The notes: generated by a model from the sequence alone, not told the origin. Positions 47,357 to 60,540 are shown, counted from the stretch's first letter. The stretch: 64,000 nucleotides of DNA from Dasypus novemcinctus (GCF_030445035.2 NC_080702.1:12222029-12286028); one strand, 5' to 3'. Program-made: numbers and translations.

Positions 47357-48890
47357 GCCTTCATTCAAGCCTCTTCCCTAAAATGTGAGAGAACTCACAC
47401 AAGAGAGAAACCTTAGGAATGTCATATATGCAGGGATGCTTTCAGTTGCCATTCCCATCTTCAGTGACATGAGAGAACTCACACAGGAGAGAAATACCAT
47501 GAATGCAATCTATTTGGGAAAGTTATTTCATCCCTCTTCCATTAAAAAAAAAAACATAAAACAATTTACTCTGGAAATAAATACTGAATATTATCAATGT
47601 CAGAAAGCATATAGTAATTATTCTAAGAGGACATGAAAGAATTCCAACTGGAGAGAAACATGAGTTTCATCAATGCAGGAAAGCTTTTAGTCATCATTCC
47701 CACCTTCAAGAACATGAGAGAACTCACTCTGGGAAAACTTCAATTTTCTAATCTTAAACACCGTGAGAGAACTCACACTGTAGGAAAGACACATGAATGT
47801 TGTCTATGTAGGAAAATTTTCACCTGTATTTCTGCCCTCAGGCAACATTACAAAATTCCTGTGGGATGGAAATAATAACATACCTATGGGAAAGCCTTTA
47901 TTTTTCTAGCCTTAAGCCATAGGAGATTACTCAAATATTCAAGTGGAGAGAATCCCTATGACTGTCAACAATTTGAGAAAGTCATCAGTCAATATTCTTA
48001 TTTTAAATGTAATATTCACACTATAAATCTTTTGCATACTTAAGAGACTTCAGTCATAAATTTAACCTTTAAACATACCAGGGAACTCATATTCTGAAGA
48101 AACATTTTTTTTTTAAGATTTTTAAAAAATTTATTTCTCTCCCCTTCCCTGCACCTCCCCAGTTGTCTGCTCTCTGTGTTCTTCTGTGTGTTCTTCTGTG
48201 TCCACTTGTCTTCTTGTCAGCAGCACCCAGAATCTGTGTCTCATTTTGTTGCATCATCTTGCTGCATCAGCTCTCCATGTGTGTGGCTTGTTCCTGGGCA
48301 GGCTGCACTTTTTCATGCTGGGCAGCTCTCCTTATGGGGCACACTCCTTGCACATGGGGCCCCCTATGTGGGGGACACCCCTGCATGGCAGGGCACACCT
48401 TGCATGCATCAACATTGCACATGGACCAGCTCATCACACAGGTCAGGAGGCCCTGGGTTTGAACCCTGGACCTCCCATGTAGTAGGTAGATGCCCTATCC
48501 ATTGGGCCAAATCCACTTCCCTGAAGAAACACTTTTTAATGTGTTTAGAAGTTCTTGTTGTCATCCATGCTTCATCAGATAATCTAATAACATTCATAGT
48601 CTTGAGAATCCATGTGCATGTTATTTATGCAGCAAAGCCCTTAATAGGCAAATGATATTCTATGTGAGAAAGCACATAATGTAAATATAATGGAATTGGA
48701 GGGTGCTCTTCTACTACCTAATAAGCTAATCAGAAAATCACATGTGAGGAAACCTACAACTGTACTCAATGTCGGATTGCCTTAATTGCTAATTTATCCT
48801 TTAAATTAAATGAGTGAACTCCAAAAGAGTGAAACACTAGGTCTGTAATCACTGCACTATCATTCAGCCAAAACTAAGCCTTGTGCTAAA
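47357..48890 (+). pseudogene. C2H2 zinc-finger array, second part (broken)
   Basis: It resumes exactly where the array stopped (GCC TTC ATT CAA GCC), then 'cataaatgtgagagaactcacac'-type finger text continues. Recognisable fingers occur up to about 47870 (for example HECCLCRKIFTCISALRQH). More decayed ones follow to about 48060 and, after a SINE, to about 48890 (near 48750, 'acctacaactgtactcaatgtcgg' reads YNCTQCR). Frames are broken throughout. Confidence 0.75.
48094..48531 (-). mobile_element. DAS SINE, minus orientation, with target duplication
   Basis: The body (48105-48520) lies in the tail of the zinc-finger exon. Duplication CTGAAGAAACA lies at 48094-48104 and 48521-48531. The 159-codon frame across it is a repeat shadow. 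Confidence 0.95.
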
Positions 48891-49860
48891 GGAAACTCAG
48901 TTTAAGAATAACCACAAAGATACAACCCCAGAATGTGGTGCTCTTGGGTTACAGAGACACCCAGGTCCTATAGTTATGGCAGATGGCTCTGGAGTTCAGG
49001 GCTTGCCAGTGAACCCAACTTTGGAATTTCTGCTCCTGCATGTGATGTAGTTAGACTCACATGTGACCTGGCTACACATGCCTTTTCTGTCACTTTTACT
49101 GGAACTGTGATTGGCACTGGGGTTGGTGTATGCTCAAGAGACTTGAATTCTTGGACTGTCCATGTGACAGCTGGGCCCTTAGCCTCAGCAGAGTTACAAC
49201 ACCTATTCACTGGGTCATTGAACTTATCCACATCAGCCAACAGGGAGGTAAGGATGGTCAACCACCACACCAGGGAACCAAGAGAGTCTACAACAGCAAG
49301 CAGGAGATTTAGTTTAGAAGTGGAGTGGACATCATCCCAGGGTCATCCAGATGGAGGAATACAATATGGATTAGGGTGGACTTACTAGTATTCTACTATA
49401 GAATCATTGTGATTTTACAATGGAAGAAACTGTATCATTGATGTGGAAACTGTGGCTACGGGATTTGCTGAGGATAGGAATAGAGAAGAAGAAGTGTGAT
49501 ATGGGGACATTTTCAGGACTTGGAGTTCATATGAATAATAGTGCAGGGACAGATGTAGGACATTATATATACTGCCATAACCCACTGAATGGACTGGGAG
49601 AGTGTAAACTACAATGTAATCTATAATTCATGCTGTGTAGCAGTGCTCCAAAATGTATTCATCAAATGCAATGAATGTGCCATACTGATGACATAATTTG
49701 GTGAAGTGGGAAGAGTGGGGGATAATAGTGAGTGGATATATGGGAACCTCATATTTTTTAATGTAACTTTTTTGTGATCTATGTATCTTTTAAAAAAGGT
49801 AATAAAATAGGGGGGAAAATTATCACCCATACCAGAAACCCTTTTAATGCAAATTTTTAA
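48890..49860 (+). mobile_element. L1 3' UTR, plus orientation
   Basis: It matches the inverted copy at 11.7-12.6 kb. Shared blocks are 'gtcaaccaccacaccaggg', 'gtctacaacagcaagcaggag', 'gcagggacagatgtaggac', 'gactgggagagtgtaaactac' and 'tttaatgtaacttttttgtg'. It ends in an A-rich tail near 49795-49865. The 151-codon frame at 48933-49388 lies in this 3' UTR and is not a gene. Confidence 0.75.
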
Positions 49861-50620
49861 AAAAGAGGAAGAAGACTGTTAAGAGGATGAAACCCCTTGA
49901 GGAATTTCCAGAATATTCATTGTGAAGAATGTAATGAAAAGTCATGGGAAATCATTTATTCACTGATTGGGATGTTGCATGATTCAGTAATTTTGTTTCT
50001 GTGATGGATATTATTAGAGGGGTTTTGCAAATGGGTATCTGATAGCTGACTTTGTGGATATCAACTAGAAGTTTTATAGGTTTGGGGATAAGAAAATGTG
50101 TGAAATCTGTGATTTAGGAGTCTCCCTCATAAATAACTGTGGTTCTCTTGTTGCCTTTCCTGTCTCAGCGATTAAATAGCTGAAGGTGAGCAACAGGTAT
50201 GGTCACGTATTCCTAATGGTAGATGAAACAATACTTCACCTCTGTAACTAGAATTGTTATCAGTGAGTGTGATAATCATGAACACAGTAGTTCACTGTGC
50301 CAGGCAGAGTACAGATCATTTGCACTTCCCATCACTAATTTCCCAGTATGATATATCTAGGAAAAATGCACTGCCATAATGATTTTGTTAATAAAATAAC
50401 TAATAGATTCCAAAACCTTCCATGCCCATAGGCAATGCCCTTATGATGGATGACATTTAGAAATCATTTCCTTGACATTAATTATTAAAATATTAAGTTC
50501 CAGATCATGCAAATATGGAAAGCAATAAGCAAAAAACAAAAACCAAGCAAAAATGCATCATCTCTCACTTTCTCTGATTCCTCTGATGTACATAGCTGCT
50601 CTTTTTGACTATTCTTGCAG
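49861..50620. other. Unassigned intergenic sequence
   Basis: No gene or named repeat is recognised. The frames are short and broken. Confidence 0.35.
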
Positions 50621-50920
50621 ATTTATTTATTTTAAAGTTTAACTGAGATAGACACAAATACAATATATCCTAATTGTGTAATTGATAGGTCTTAATATAA
50701 TCAAAATGTGCCTTCATCACCAAATAGTTTTAGAACAATTTCATTACTCCATTAAAAAAATACCCCACACCCCTTAGCAGTCTCCTCACTATCCCTCTAT
50801 CCTGTCACAATCCTACATTACTAATTTCATCTTTATAGATTGATATATATTTGCAAATTAAATGTAATCATACAATTTTGCACTTATTTTTGTATATGGT
50901 GTGATAGAATGGTCTACCTA
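50620..50920 (-). mobile_element. Old L1M 3' UTR fragment, minus orientation
   Basis: 'ttaactgagatagacacaaatacaatatat', 'gtgccttcatcaccaaatag' and 'aatgtaatcatacaattttgcac' match the reverse complement of old L1 3' UTRs. Low identity. Confidence 0.55.
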
Positions 50921-50924
50921 TTAT

Positions 50925-53582
50925 ACTTTTTAAACATATTTAGATCATTAAAATGTTACATGAAAAATATAGGGGGTTACCATATGCCCCACTGACTATC
51001 ACTCCCACACAATCCCACATTAACAGCATCATTCATTAGTGTGGTACTAGTGAGGTTTCCTTCTATTCCAATCTTTTGAAGTGCTTTTATCAGGAAAGGA
51101 TGCTATATTTTGCCAAATGCTTTTTCATCTGTGGAGATTATCATGTGATTTCTTTTCTTTTGATCTGTTTATAAGGTGTATTACATTGATTTTCTCATGC
51201 TGAAACTTCCTTGCATAGGAAGGATGAAACTCATTGATCATGGTGTATAATTTGTTTGTTGTGTTTTTTAATACAATTATCAAGTATTTGGGTATTTAGC
51301 ATCTAGGCTCATTAGAGTGATTGGTCTGTAGTTTTCCTTTTTTTGTGACATCTTTGTTTGGCTTTGGAATTGGGGTGATGTTGGCATCATAGAATGAGTT
51401 AGGCAGTGTTCCCTCCACTTCTATTTTTTGGAAGAATTTAAGCAGGATTGTTGTTCATTCTTCCTGGAATGTTAGGTAGAATTCACATGTGAAGCCATCT
51501 GGTCCTGGGCTCTTATCTGGGAGGTTTTTGATGACTTATTCAATCTCATTACTTGTGATTGTTCTGGTGAGTTCATGAATTTCTTGTTTCATCAATGTTA
51601 GGGTGCTTGTGGTTTCTAGGAATTTGTCCATTCCCTCAAAATTATCCACTGTTGGCATACACTTTTTCAAAATGTCCTCTTATGATATTCTATTTCTGTA
51701 GCATCTGTGGTGATACCTCCTTCCTTGTTTCTTATTTTATGTACTTGCCCCTTCTCTCCTTTTCTCTTTGTTAGTCTAAGTATTTGTCAATTTTATTAAT
51801 CTTCACAAAGAACCAGATTTTGGTGTTTATTTTTCCTACTGCTTTCTTATTTTCAATTTCAGTTAGCTCTACTCTAATTTTTGTTATTTCCTTCTTGATA
51901 CTTCCTTTGGGATTAGCTTGTTGTACATTTTCTAATTCCTCCAGATGTCCAGTGAGTTCTTTGATTTTACCTCTTCTTTTTTAATATAGTGATTTATGGC
52001 TAAGAACTTCCCTCTAAGTATAGGTTTTGCTGTAACCTATAGATTTTGATACATTATGTTGTCATTTTATTTAGTTTCAATTTAGTTTCTGATATCTTTT
52101 GCAATTTCCTCCTTGACTCACTGATTGTCTAAGAGCAGTTTTACTTCAATATCTTTGTTTGTAATATTCTTCTCTGTACTTGACCAATTTCCAGCTCCAT
52201 CCTGTGGTTGTCAGAGAAACTACTTGGTATAAGGTCAATCTTTCTGAATTCATTGACAGTTTTTCTAGGGCCTAGAATATTATCCATCCTGGAGAATGAT
52301 CCATGTGCACTTGAGAATAATGTTTATCTGGATATATTTGGGCATAATGTTCTGTATATGTCTTTTCGGTCCAGATCCTTTAATGTATTATCCAAAGTCT
52401 TTGTTTTATTATTGATTCTCTGTTGAGATGTTCTGTCTAATTCTGATAATGCTGTTTTAATGTCCCCCACTATAACTGTAGAGGCATCTATTTCTTTACT
52501 TAGTTTTTCCAATATTTACCTCAAGTATTTTTAGGAGTCTTGGTTAGGTCCATAAATGTTTATGTTTGTCCTTTCTTCTTCATAGGTTATCCTTTTTTAT
52601 ACAAGTTTTATTTTTTCTCCCCCCCCCCATGGCTTTTTACATGCTGTCTGCCCTCTGTGTCCATTCACTGCAGTCTCTTCTGTGTTCTCCTTTGTCTCCC
52701 TTTTTGTTGTGTCATCTTGCTGCGTCAGCTCTCCATGTCATCTGTGGGCCAGATGGCACTACATGGCATTTGCAAGTGGCACTCCATGGCATCTACAGGC
52801 CAGGCAGCACTCTGTGGCATCTGTGGGCCTTGCAGTGTTCTGTGGCATCTGCAGGCCAGTTGGCACTCTGTGGTGTCTATGGACTGCACAGTACCATGCA
52901 GCACACGGGTAAGCCTGCCTTCACAAGGAGGCCCCAGGACGTAAACCAATGGCCTCCCATATGGTAAACGGGAGCTCATCTGATTGAGCCAGAGCTGCTT
53001 CCTACAATAGTTTTCTTTTCAAGTGTGTTTTGTCCGATATTAGTATAGCTACTCCCACCTATTTTTGGTTATTGTTTGTATGTAAAATTATTTTCCAACT
53101 ATTTACTTTCTGCATCCTTTCATCTCTGTGTCTAAGGTGAGTTTCTTGTAGATAGCATATAGATGGGTCCTATTTTTGCATCCATTCTGCCAGTCTCTGA
53201 CTCTTGGTCAGAGAGTTTAATCCATTAACATTCAATGTTACTACTGTAGAAGAATTCATTTATTAGCCATATTTTTAGGTTTCTGATGTCATATATTGTT
53301 TATATTTCTCTTTATGTTTTTTTTCTTACACTCTCGTCCAACTCTTTCCTGGTTTTCCTTTCAAACTGCAGAACTCTCTTTCAAAGAGAGTGCAGGTTTC
53401 TTATTGACAGATGCTCTTAATTTCTGTTTATCTGTGAGTATTTTGAGCTCTCCCTCATTTTTAATTGTGAGCTCTTCAGAATAGAGATTTCTTAGCTGGA
53501 AGTTTTTCATTTAGCACCTTAACTATGATATACCACTGCCTTCTTGCCCCTATGGTTTCAGAAGAGAAATTACCACTTAATC
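50925..53582 (-). mobile_element. L1, minus orientation: 3' end, ORF2 RT to endonuclease, start of ORF1
   Basis: A short 3' UTR piece (50925-51045, 'aaaatgttacatgaaaaatatagggggttacc') is followed at 51046 by ORF2 RT text ('ttttatcaggaaaggatgctatattttgcc', 'gaagccatctggtcctgggctc'), so the 3' part of ORF2 is missing. ORF2 continues through the endonuclease region to about 53270 and into ORF1 C-terminal text to 53582. A SINE (52604-53004) and an LTR (53583) interrupt it. All frames are broken. Confidence 0.85.
52604..53004 (-). mobile_element. DAS-related SINE, minus orientation, variant with inner repeats
   Basis: It has the DAS tail and head ('gagccagagctgcttcc' at the end), but the middle carries four or five copies of a ~30 bp 'ggcactctgtggcatctgcaggcc' unit (52755-52880) in place of the usual body. 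The variant at 61963-62336 is related. Confidence 0.8.
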
Positions 53583-54100
53583 TGTATTAGTCAGTCAAAG
53601 GGACACTGATGCAAATTATCAGAAATGGTTGGTTTTTATGAATGTTATTTATTTTGTGTAATAGCTTACAGTTCCAGGCCATAAAACATGAGTCATTTCC
53701 TTCACCAAAGTCTATTGCTACATCTAGGGGCATGATGGCTCCTGTTGTCTGAGGGTTCTGGCTTCCTATGTTCCTCTCTTCCTGAGGCTTGCCTCTCTGG
53801 GTTCAACTGCTCTGCCTGCTTCACAAGGTCAGCTGTAGACCATCAGGCAAATGGCTCTCTCTCTCTCCCTAGGACTTGATTCTTTCTGGGTTCAATTGCT
53901 TTGCATTCTACTGTGTGTTTACTTACTAGGCTCCAGGTAAAATCTCCCAACTCTGTCCTTTGCCATGTCTTTTCTCTGAGAGTCCCTCCCCACCAAGGTG
54001 AAGGGACTCAACACCCTACTCACATGGCCCAAAGTCCTAATCATAACTTAATCAATTAAACATGATACTTGTGACAGAGCATTTTACAAATATAATCCAA
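53583..54100 (-). repeat. MaLR-type solo LTR
   Basis: It begins TGTATTAGTCAGTCAAAGGG and follows the LTRs at 43996 and 46892 ('gatgcaaattatcagaaatggttgg', 'ccaggccataaaacatgag', 'cttcaccaaagtctatt'), with more divergence. It truncates L1 ORF1 on the left and abuts the G2E3 pseudogene on the right; its exact right edge is unclear. Confidence 0.7.
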
Positions 54101-54104
54101 TAAC

Positions 54105-57100
54105 CCTGTCTTTGCAAGAAATCTGGCACTTTAGTTGGATATGATGCACCCCGATGTAAAAAGTTATTATCATTTTACATGTGGCCTTCAGAGAGAATGC
54201 ATTTTCCAGATTACTGGCAATTTTGGGTCATTTCGTTGGAACCATCAACCTGTTCAAATAATTACATCTAATAGTTATAGAGAGTCCTTAGCATGTACCA
54301 TTTGGAATTTATTGAGCCTATTCCAACATATAGTATATAACCAAGTCCTTGTAGTAAGAATGCTTGGTTTCACAGAAACGGTTTACAATTTTAAGCAATA
54401 AACGCAGGAGTGTTCTTCTTCAGATGCACGTATGCAATAATAGTGATACATTTCAGAAAGAGATGTTGAAAATGGGAATTCATATTCCTGAAAAAGATGT
54501 GTCTTGGGAACTAGAGGAAAATGATTATTGAGAGATTTTGCAGCACCATGAGCCTTGTGATGTCCAGGGATGTTGCTGTAAAGGGCAAGAATAGAATGCA
54601 CCTGACAGCAAATGAGAAATAAAACACTGTCAATGTTGTGGTTCTAGTGAAACCCATTTAGACTGTTGCTCACCACAATCATGGGAACAAAATTGGGAGT
54701 GTTCAGAATGTGGAAGGTATCATCTACAATTCAGGGGATTTCAAAAGAAGCCAAAAAACACACTCAGCCCAATTCAAATAACATGGACATTACTGATTGT
54801 TTGTTAGAAGAGTCATCACCGAAATTACTCAGTCACCTGGAGCCCAGATCTAATGAGAACACCCCTGGAAGTCCCACTGGTCTGGACAGGAGCAAGGAAT
54901 CAACCTGTTAGAAGAAGGCAAGGCAGCAAATTTAGAAGAGTTTTTAAAATGTATTAATAGAGTTAGGATTCCCAATTAAAAGAAAAACTAAAAAATTATA
55001 TATCAACAAAGCCAATATCTGGAATATTGCCTTAGATAGATTCAGAAATCAAAGCTTTAATCCTGTATACTCAATTGAAATAGCCTATGTAAGCGAAAAT
55101 GATGAATTTGGCCAAGAGCATCCTGGATCAAGACAAGAGTTTCTGAGTCTTTCAATGCAGCATCTTGAAAGCTCATCACTGTTTGAAGGGTCCTTGTCAA
55201 AGAACTTGTCCCTTAATGCCCAAGATAAATACTACAACAAATATGGCTGACTTTATCTCAGCAATAAATGAATGCTCTAATTACCTACAGATTATTGGAT
55301 GTCTTAGACATTAAGTGGTAAATATATGTTGGTAAAAGACATACTTTTCTACCGTGTAATTAAGAGAGCCCAAACAACCTTTGGGAGTTTTAAGCAGGGT
55401 CTGAAAATTCTTCACATTTTAGATAAAATTCTGACTTCTCCAGAAGCATTTTGCAGCATCCTCTCTCATAAACCTTATAATCTTTCTGTAAAAATTCTTA
55501 GTGATCTTTTTACAGTCTACCCATTGTCTAACATAAAACTTTGGGATTTTGGAACAGTTACTTACAAGCTATTGAAAATTGTAAATCTGCAACAACAATG
55601 GAAGATATTCTTATTTTTGCAACTGGTTGCAGTTCCATTCCACCTACTGAATTTAAACTCACTCCTTCAATTGAGTGCCTGCATATGGATTTTCCTATTA
55701 GAAACAAGTGTAGTATCTCTTCCAATAACTAATACATTTAAAGAATTTCAAGAAAATATGCAGTTTGCCATAAAGAAAAACACTTTAAAACTAGAAAAGG
55801 AAGAAAGTTCTCACTATGTGGGACATTAAAATGTTTCTTTGAACAAAGATATTTCTTTTAAAGTTGCTATTGAGCCTTTCTTTTGTTTCAGAAATCTGTC
55901 CATCATCACTTTTGAATAAACATGTCAGCTTCTGGGTCCAATAAAATTTGTATGAACATGAAGGAATGCTTTGGAAATTTAAGCTAAAAAAATTTTTGTT
56001 GAAGTGTACTAATCAAAATTGGTGAATTTTTCATTGTCTTAATATACATGCTTCATAAATTTCAATATAAATACTTACAGGGAAACGGACTTTGGCCCAG
56101 TGGTTAGGGCATCCGTCTACCATATGGGAGGTCCGCGGTTCAAACCCCGGGCCTCCTTGACCCATGTGGAGCTGGCCATGCGCAGTGCTGATGCGCGCAA
56201 GGAGTGCCGTGCCACGCAAGGGTGTCCCCCCGCGTGGGGGAGCCCCACGCACAAGGAGTGCGCCCGTGAGGAAAGCCGCCCAGCGTGAAAAGAAAGAGCA
56301 GCCTGCCCAGGAATGACGCCGCCCACACTTCCTGTGCCGCTGACGACAACAGAAGCGGACAAAGAAACAAGACGCAGCAAATAGACACAGAAAACAGACA
56401 ACCAAGGGAGGGGGGGAAATTAAATAAATAAATAAATCTTTAAAAAAAAAAATAAATAAATAAATACTTACAGAATGACTGTAAAGAATTCTTGAAGCAT
56501 AGTAGTATAATATGTAAGGAAAAAATGTTTTGCTACTTTTGTAAATTGTTAGCTGGAAGATGCCACAATGATTTTTCTCTTTTTATACAGTTTTCAAATT
56601 ATTTCTTATTTAACTAAAGCATTTTGTAGAAAAGCTAAATGGATAATTCCTCTTATATAAATCAGAGGTGTATATTCTGGGCTGTATGTTTATGTGTGCT
56701 TTTCTAAAATGGCACTCAGTAGATGGTTAAACTGCATGAAAATTGTTGACTTATATTAAAACAGAATCATACTGCAGTTAGATTATGCGTAATGGGAAAT
56801 AGTATTATATAAAAAGCAAAAGTGCACAATATTCTGAAAGCTACAGACATTCCATTGGCTTGAAAACACTTTAGAGGTGGATATAAATTCTATTTGAAAA
56901 TATCTAAGAAAGTCTGTCATTTTTAAAGCCTTAATTTTTTTTTTTTTTTATATCCAACATGTGGTATTAAACCATAGTTATGACTGATCCCCAAAAAGTT
57001 TAGGTATCTGAATGATCTCAGTAGATTGTCATATTGTAGGTTTGGCTATTTGACATTTATTTATTATCAGGATGTTTGTATGATAGGTAACCTGGCACCA

Positions 57101-57180
57101 TAGCACTAGTTATTTTCTCTGGCTTTGAAGGGTATCTGTTATTACATAAGCAATGTAGAAATAAAGTGAAAACAACAACA
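54105..57180 (+). pseudogene. G2E3: Processed pseudogene of G2E3 (PHD/HECT ubiquitin ligase), 5'-truncated
   Basis: G2E3 is a nuclear-nucleolar E3 ligase with PHD/RING-like fingers and a C-terminal HECT domain. Here the exons are fused without introns. CxCKKxGTLVG at about 54110 and [20 protein letters not shown] with [18 protein letters not shown] (54170-54290) are the PHD region. [13 protein letters not shown] lies at about 54795 and [17 protein letters not shown] at about 55200. The HECT region ([39 protein letters not shown]) ends with LEKEESSHYVGH before the TAA at 55827-55829. The N-terminus is missing, a stretch of coding sequence is deleted near 55220, and stops and shifts are frequent. 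An AATAAA followed by an A-rich run at about 57160-57180 may be the mRNA end. The identification is from memory of the human protein. Confidence 0.8.
56068..56473 (+). mobile_element. DAS SINE, long form, with target duplication
   Basis: The body (56081-56460) is the least diverged DAS copy in the window: intact-looking A box, GGTTCAAACCCCGGGCC B box, many CpG sites and a TAAA-repeat tail. Duplication TAAATACTTACAG lies at 56068-56080 and 56461-56473. It is inserted in the 3' part of the G2E3 pseudogene. Confidence 0.95.
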
Positions 57181-58580
57181 ACAAATAGACAAAATGAAAA
57201 ATCCACACTAATCTCACCATACAGAGATAACTACTGTGTTTGTGTATGTCCTTCTATAAATTCTTTAATAAAATATTTGTATTTCCTTTCTAAGCTCTTT
57301 AAAAAACACCTGTCGATAGATTTAAATATGAATAATTATATTAATAGGAAAAAGAAATTGAAGGCATAAGTTATAAATAAAAATGCATAATCACAAAAGA
57401 CCTGGGATATTTTAAAAAGAATGAAGTTAGACTCCTGGAAAAAATAAATAAATAAATGCATCCTCAGAAGACAGATTTAGTACATTTGAATATGTATGTG
57501 ATGAAATTACCCAGGAATGAATACAGTTAAATAGAAGACAAGGAAGAAAAGTTAACAGACCTTGAAGATAGAAGGGGAAGGTCTAACAAATTAATTAGAG
57601 CATCTGAAGAAAAGAATCCAGAGAACAGAAAAACCTGATATCAAAGATTACTACTGAGAATTTCCCATAACTGATTAAAGATACGGGTCCTTGACTAGGG
57701 AACATATTTAATAAAATATAGAAAAAAATAAAGTAAAATGTACACCTAACCACATTGAAATTAAACTGTTGAGTAAAAAGGCAAAGAACAGTTTGTAAAA
57801 ATAGTCAAAGAGAAAGAAACAGACTAATTTTCTTGAAAAAGAAATTTTACCTTTGCTAATATTTTAGTAGCAATAATGGAGTCCAGAACATATGGGAATA
57901 AAATGAATGTGGTAAAAGAAAATTATTTATAATCACGATCCAGCTTAACTTTGATTCTGAAATAAGGAAAAAGTAAAAAAAAAAAAAAAACAATTCTAAA
58001 TCAAGAACAAAAGAGAGAAGATTTCCTCTAAGTAAGGATATACTTCATGGTAAAAGAAGTTAAATTCAGAAGGAAGAAATGTATTGCAAGAAGGAGTGGT
58101 GAGAAAGAAATGTACTGGATAGAGTGCTACATCTAAAGAAGGATTGACTATATCAGATAATAATAAAAATGATTTCTAGTTGGATGGGACAGGGAGTAAA
58201 ACTAAAATGCCAGAAATCAAATAACATATAAAAGCATTTTAATCTTTGTATTCTTAGGAGAAAAGGATATAAATTGCTTTAGAAGTCATGTCAAATATGT
58301 ATGTTATCGTTTTTTAAATTTTAGAATATTTTAAAATTGTAGAATGTATAACTTCCAAGTCAGGGATGCAAAAATAAAATAAAAATGATAAGGAAAGCTT
58401 ATCCAATCCAATAGGATAAAGATAAATAGAATCATAGAATAAAAATTAATTTGCCCTAACAGTTCCAGATGAAATATACATATATCTTCTTCAATATATT
58501 ATGTAGGGCATATTTGGGCCAAAATCCAGAGAAAGGCAAGAACCTACAGAAATAAGTAGAAGTTCACATTTGCATTTAAG
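57181..58580 (+). mobile_element. A-rich sequence, probably old L1
   Basis: Strong A bias on the plus strand and fragments such as 'acaaattaattagagcatctgaag' suggest decayed L1 coding strand. It leads into recognisable L1M 3' UTR. There is no gene. Confidence 0.4.
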
Positions 58581-58950
58581 GCATTGATTGAACCCAGGAA
58601 ACTTAAGCTTAGATTTTATGGACTCAGAAGTATATCAGAGAACAGAGACAAAGACCAGGACGCACTTCCAAGATGGGGAATATGACAGGACACTCATTTA
58701 TAAGCCTGTGGCCCCTACAGGGCTACACATTTCAATGCAAGGTAGATCAGGAAAAAAGCTCTGCTCCCTTGTCTTCTCCTACCAACAGGGACCTGCAAGA
58801 AGACTGGCTATTTCAAGTTCTGTCACTATCAAGGGGGAAAGACCAACAATGTGAATGTACTTAGTACTACTGAACTGTACACTTGAAAGTGGTTAAAATG
58901 GGAAATTTTGAGTTGTGTATATGTCTCTACAAAAAAAGTTAAAAATTAAA
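58580..58950 (+). mobile_element. Old L1M 3' UTR
   Basis: The end reads 'tgaatgtacttagtactactgaactgtacacttgaaagtggttaaaatgggaaatttt', a hallmark of L1M 3' ends, followed by an A run. An 88-codon frame inside is not a gene. Confidence 0.75.
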
Positions 58951-59159
58951 AGTTTCTCTTTGAGAACTAATAACCACAAACAGCCTTCCCTTGAATAGTT
59001 CCTCAGATTTAATGGTCTCATTTTGGGGGTGCTACCAGTCATATAGCAGGACCTACTGGAAATATTCTCTGAAAGAACCCATGTTCATTCCAGGCTGAAA
59101 AGTATTCACAGTGTTAAAATTCCAAGAAGTATGGGCTCATAGCAGACAATACAAGATTC

Positions 59160-60540
59160 AGGTGAAAACAATGTACTATGAATAACAACCAACAGAAACA
59201 AGAGAGTAAAATCTGACCTATGAAGAATTCCAATATTAGAACTGTCAAACACAATATAAAACAAGTATTTTTTAATATATAAATATTTTTTAAAACATTG
59301 AGGTAAAGTATATTGACTAGGAGTAATTGAAAAACAAATAGAATGTTCTAGGAATGAATATTTTTATAACTGAAATATAATATATGATTATGATTTATAA
59401 ATATATATGAAATAAAATATATAATTGAAGCAATAATAAGCTCAATAGGGTTAAAAGCAGTTTAGGTGCAGACATAATACAGCTGAATAAATTAACAGCC
59501 TGAAATATAGAACTGGAAATTATCCAGAAATGAAGTTCCAAAAGAACAGAAAGATGGAAAATATTTTTAAAAGGAGTGTATTGAACATGGAGGAGAGAAT
59601 GAGGATGTTCAAATACAACTACTAGGGGCTTAAAATGAATAGCTGAAAATTATTAGATTGGAAAAAATGTTTTGATGAAATAATGAAGAAATGTCCAGAA
59701 ATGATTAAAGGTAGTAACCCACAGAATCCAAATTCCCAAATTAATCCCAAACAGAATAGATGAAAATATACTATCAAGTTAAAAAAAATGGTAGATCAAA
59801 AATACACAAGTGGTATCTCAAACAAGGAGTTAAAATGTTTAAAATAGTCTAAGGTCTAATGTCCTCATATTCTTCAAGAGGAGCATAAACAGTTATTAAA
59901 TAACTTTAGAGTTGAAAAACTTAAAAACACTTGACTTTCTATGATAAACACTAAAATGTGATTACACGAATAAAAAGATGGAAAAATCTAATAGTTAATG
60001 GAGAAAGAAGAAACATAGAAAGAGCAAGACAAATAGAAATCATGAAATAAAAATAGTAGAAGTAATTATAAGAAATGTAGATGGACTAGGTGCACTTGTT
60101 AAATGTGAAAGATTACAAACTGGAATTAAGCAAATCCAGTTATATACTTTATGATGACATTTCAGACAAAATAGGCTAAAGAACAAAAAGTTTGAGGGGA
60201 GGTAGAGAGGATCACTTCTTAATCAAAAGAGAAAATACTCTGGGAAGAAAACAAAAGCAATTCTGAAATATAATGCACATAATGATAGTCTCAAGAGTAT
60301 ATACTGCAAAACTTGAAAGAATTATCAAACAGAATAGATAAATTCACCTCCACAGTCAATTATTTTTACACAATCTTTCAGTAATTGTTAGATCAAGCAG
60401 TCCAAAAAAAATCAGAAAGGATATAGAAAATTTGAATAATAGAATTGATGAACTTAAACTGACAGACATATATGGAATACTGCATCCAATAACTGTAGAT
60501 AAGATTTTGGTATAATCCAACCTCGGATTTAAGGATTCCT
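59160..60540 (+). mobile_element. Old L1/HAL1-like ORF1 and start of ORF2
   Basis: 'gaaatgtccagaaatgattaaagg' and 'aatccaaattcccaaattaatcccaaacag' fit the ORF1 end of L1/HAL1. 'ggatcacttcttaatcaaaag' through 'tcaattatttttacacaatctttcagtaattgttagatcaagc' (60210-60395) is ORF2 endonuclease text. Heavily decayed. Confidence 0.6.

Noticed and set aside
48933..49388. 151-codon plus-strand open frame
   Set aside because: It lies in L1 3' UTR sequence that recurs inverted at 11.7-12.6 kb without the frame being kept; it has no domain features.
56100..56160. tRNA gene suggested by A and B box-like sequence
   Set aside because: It is the tRNA-derived head of a SINE with tail and target duplication, not a tRNA gene; no proper acceptor stem.
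56031..56405. 124-codon minus-strand frame
   Set aside because: Antisense reading of a DAS SINE.
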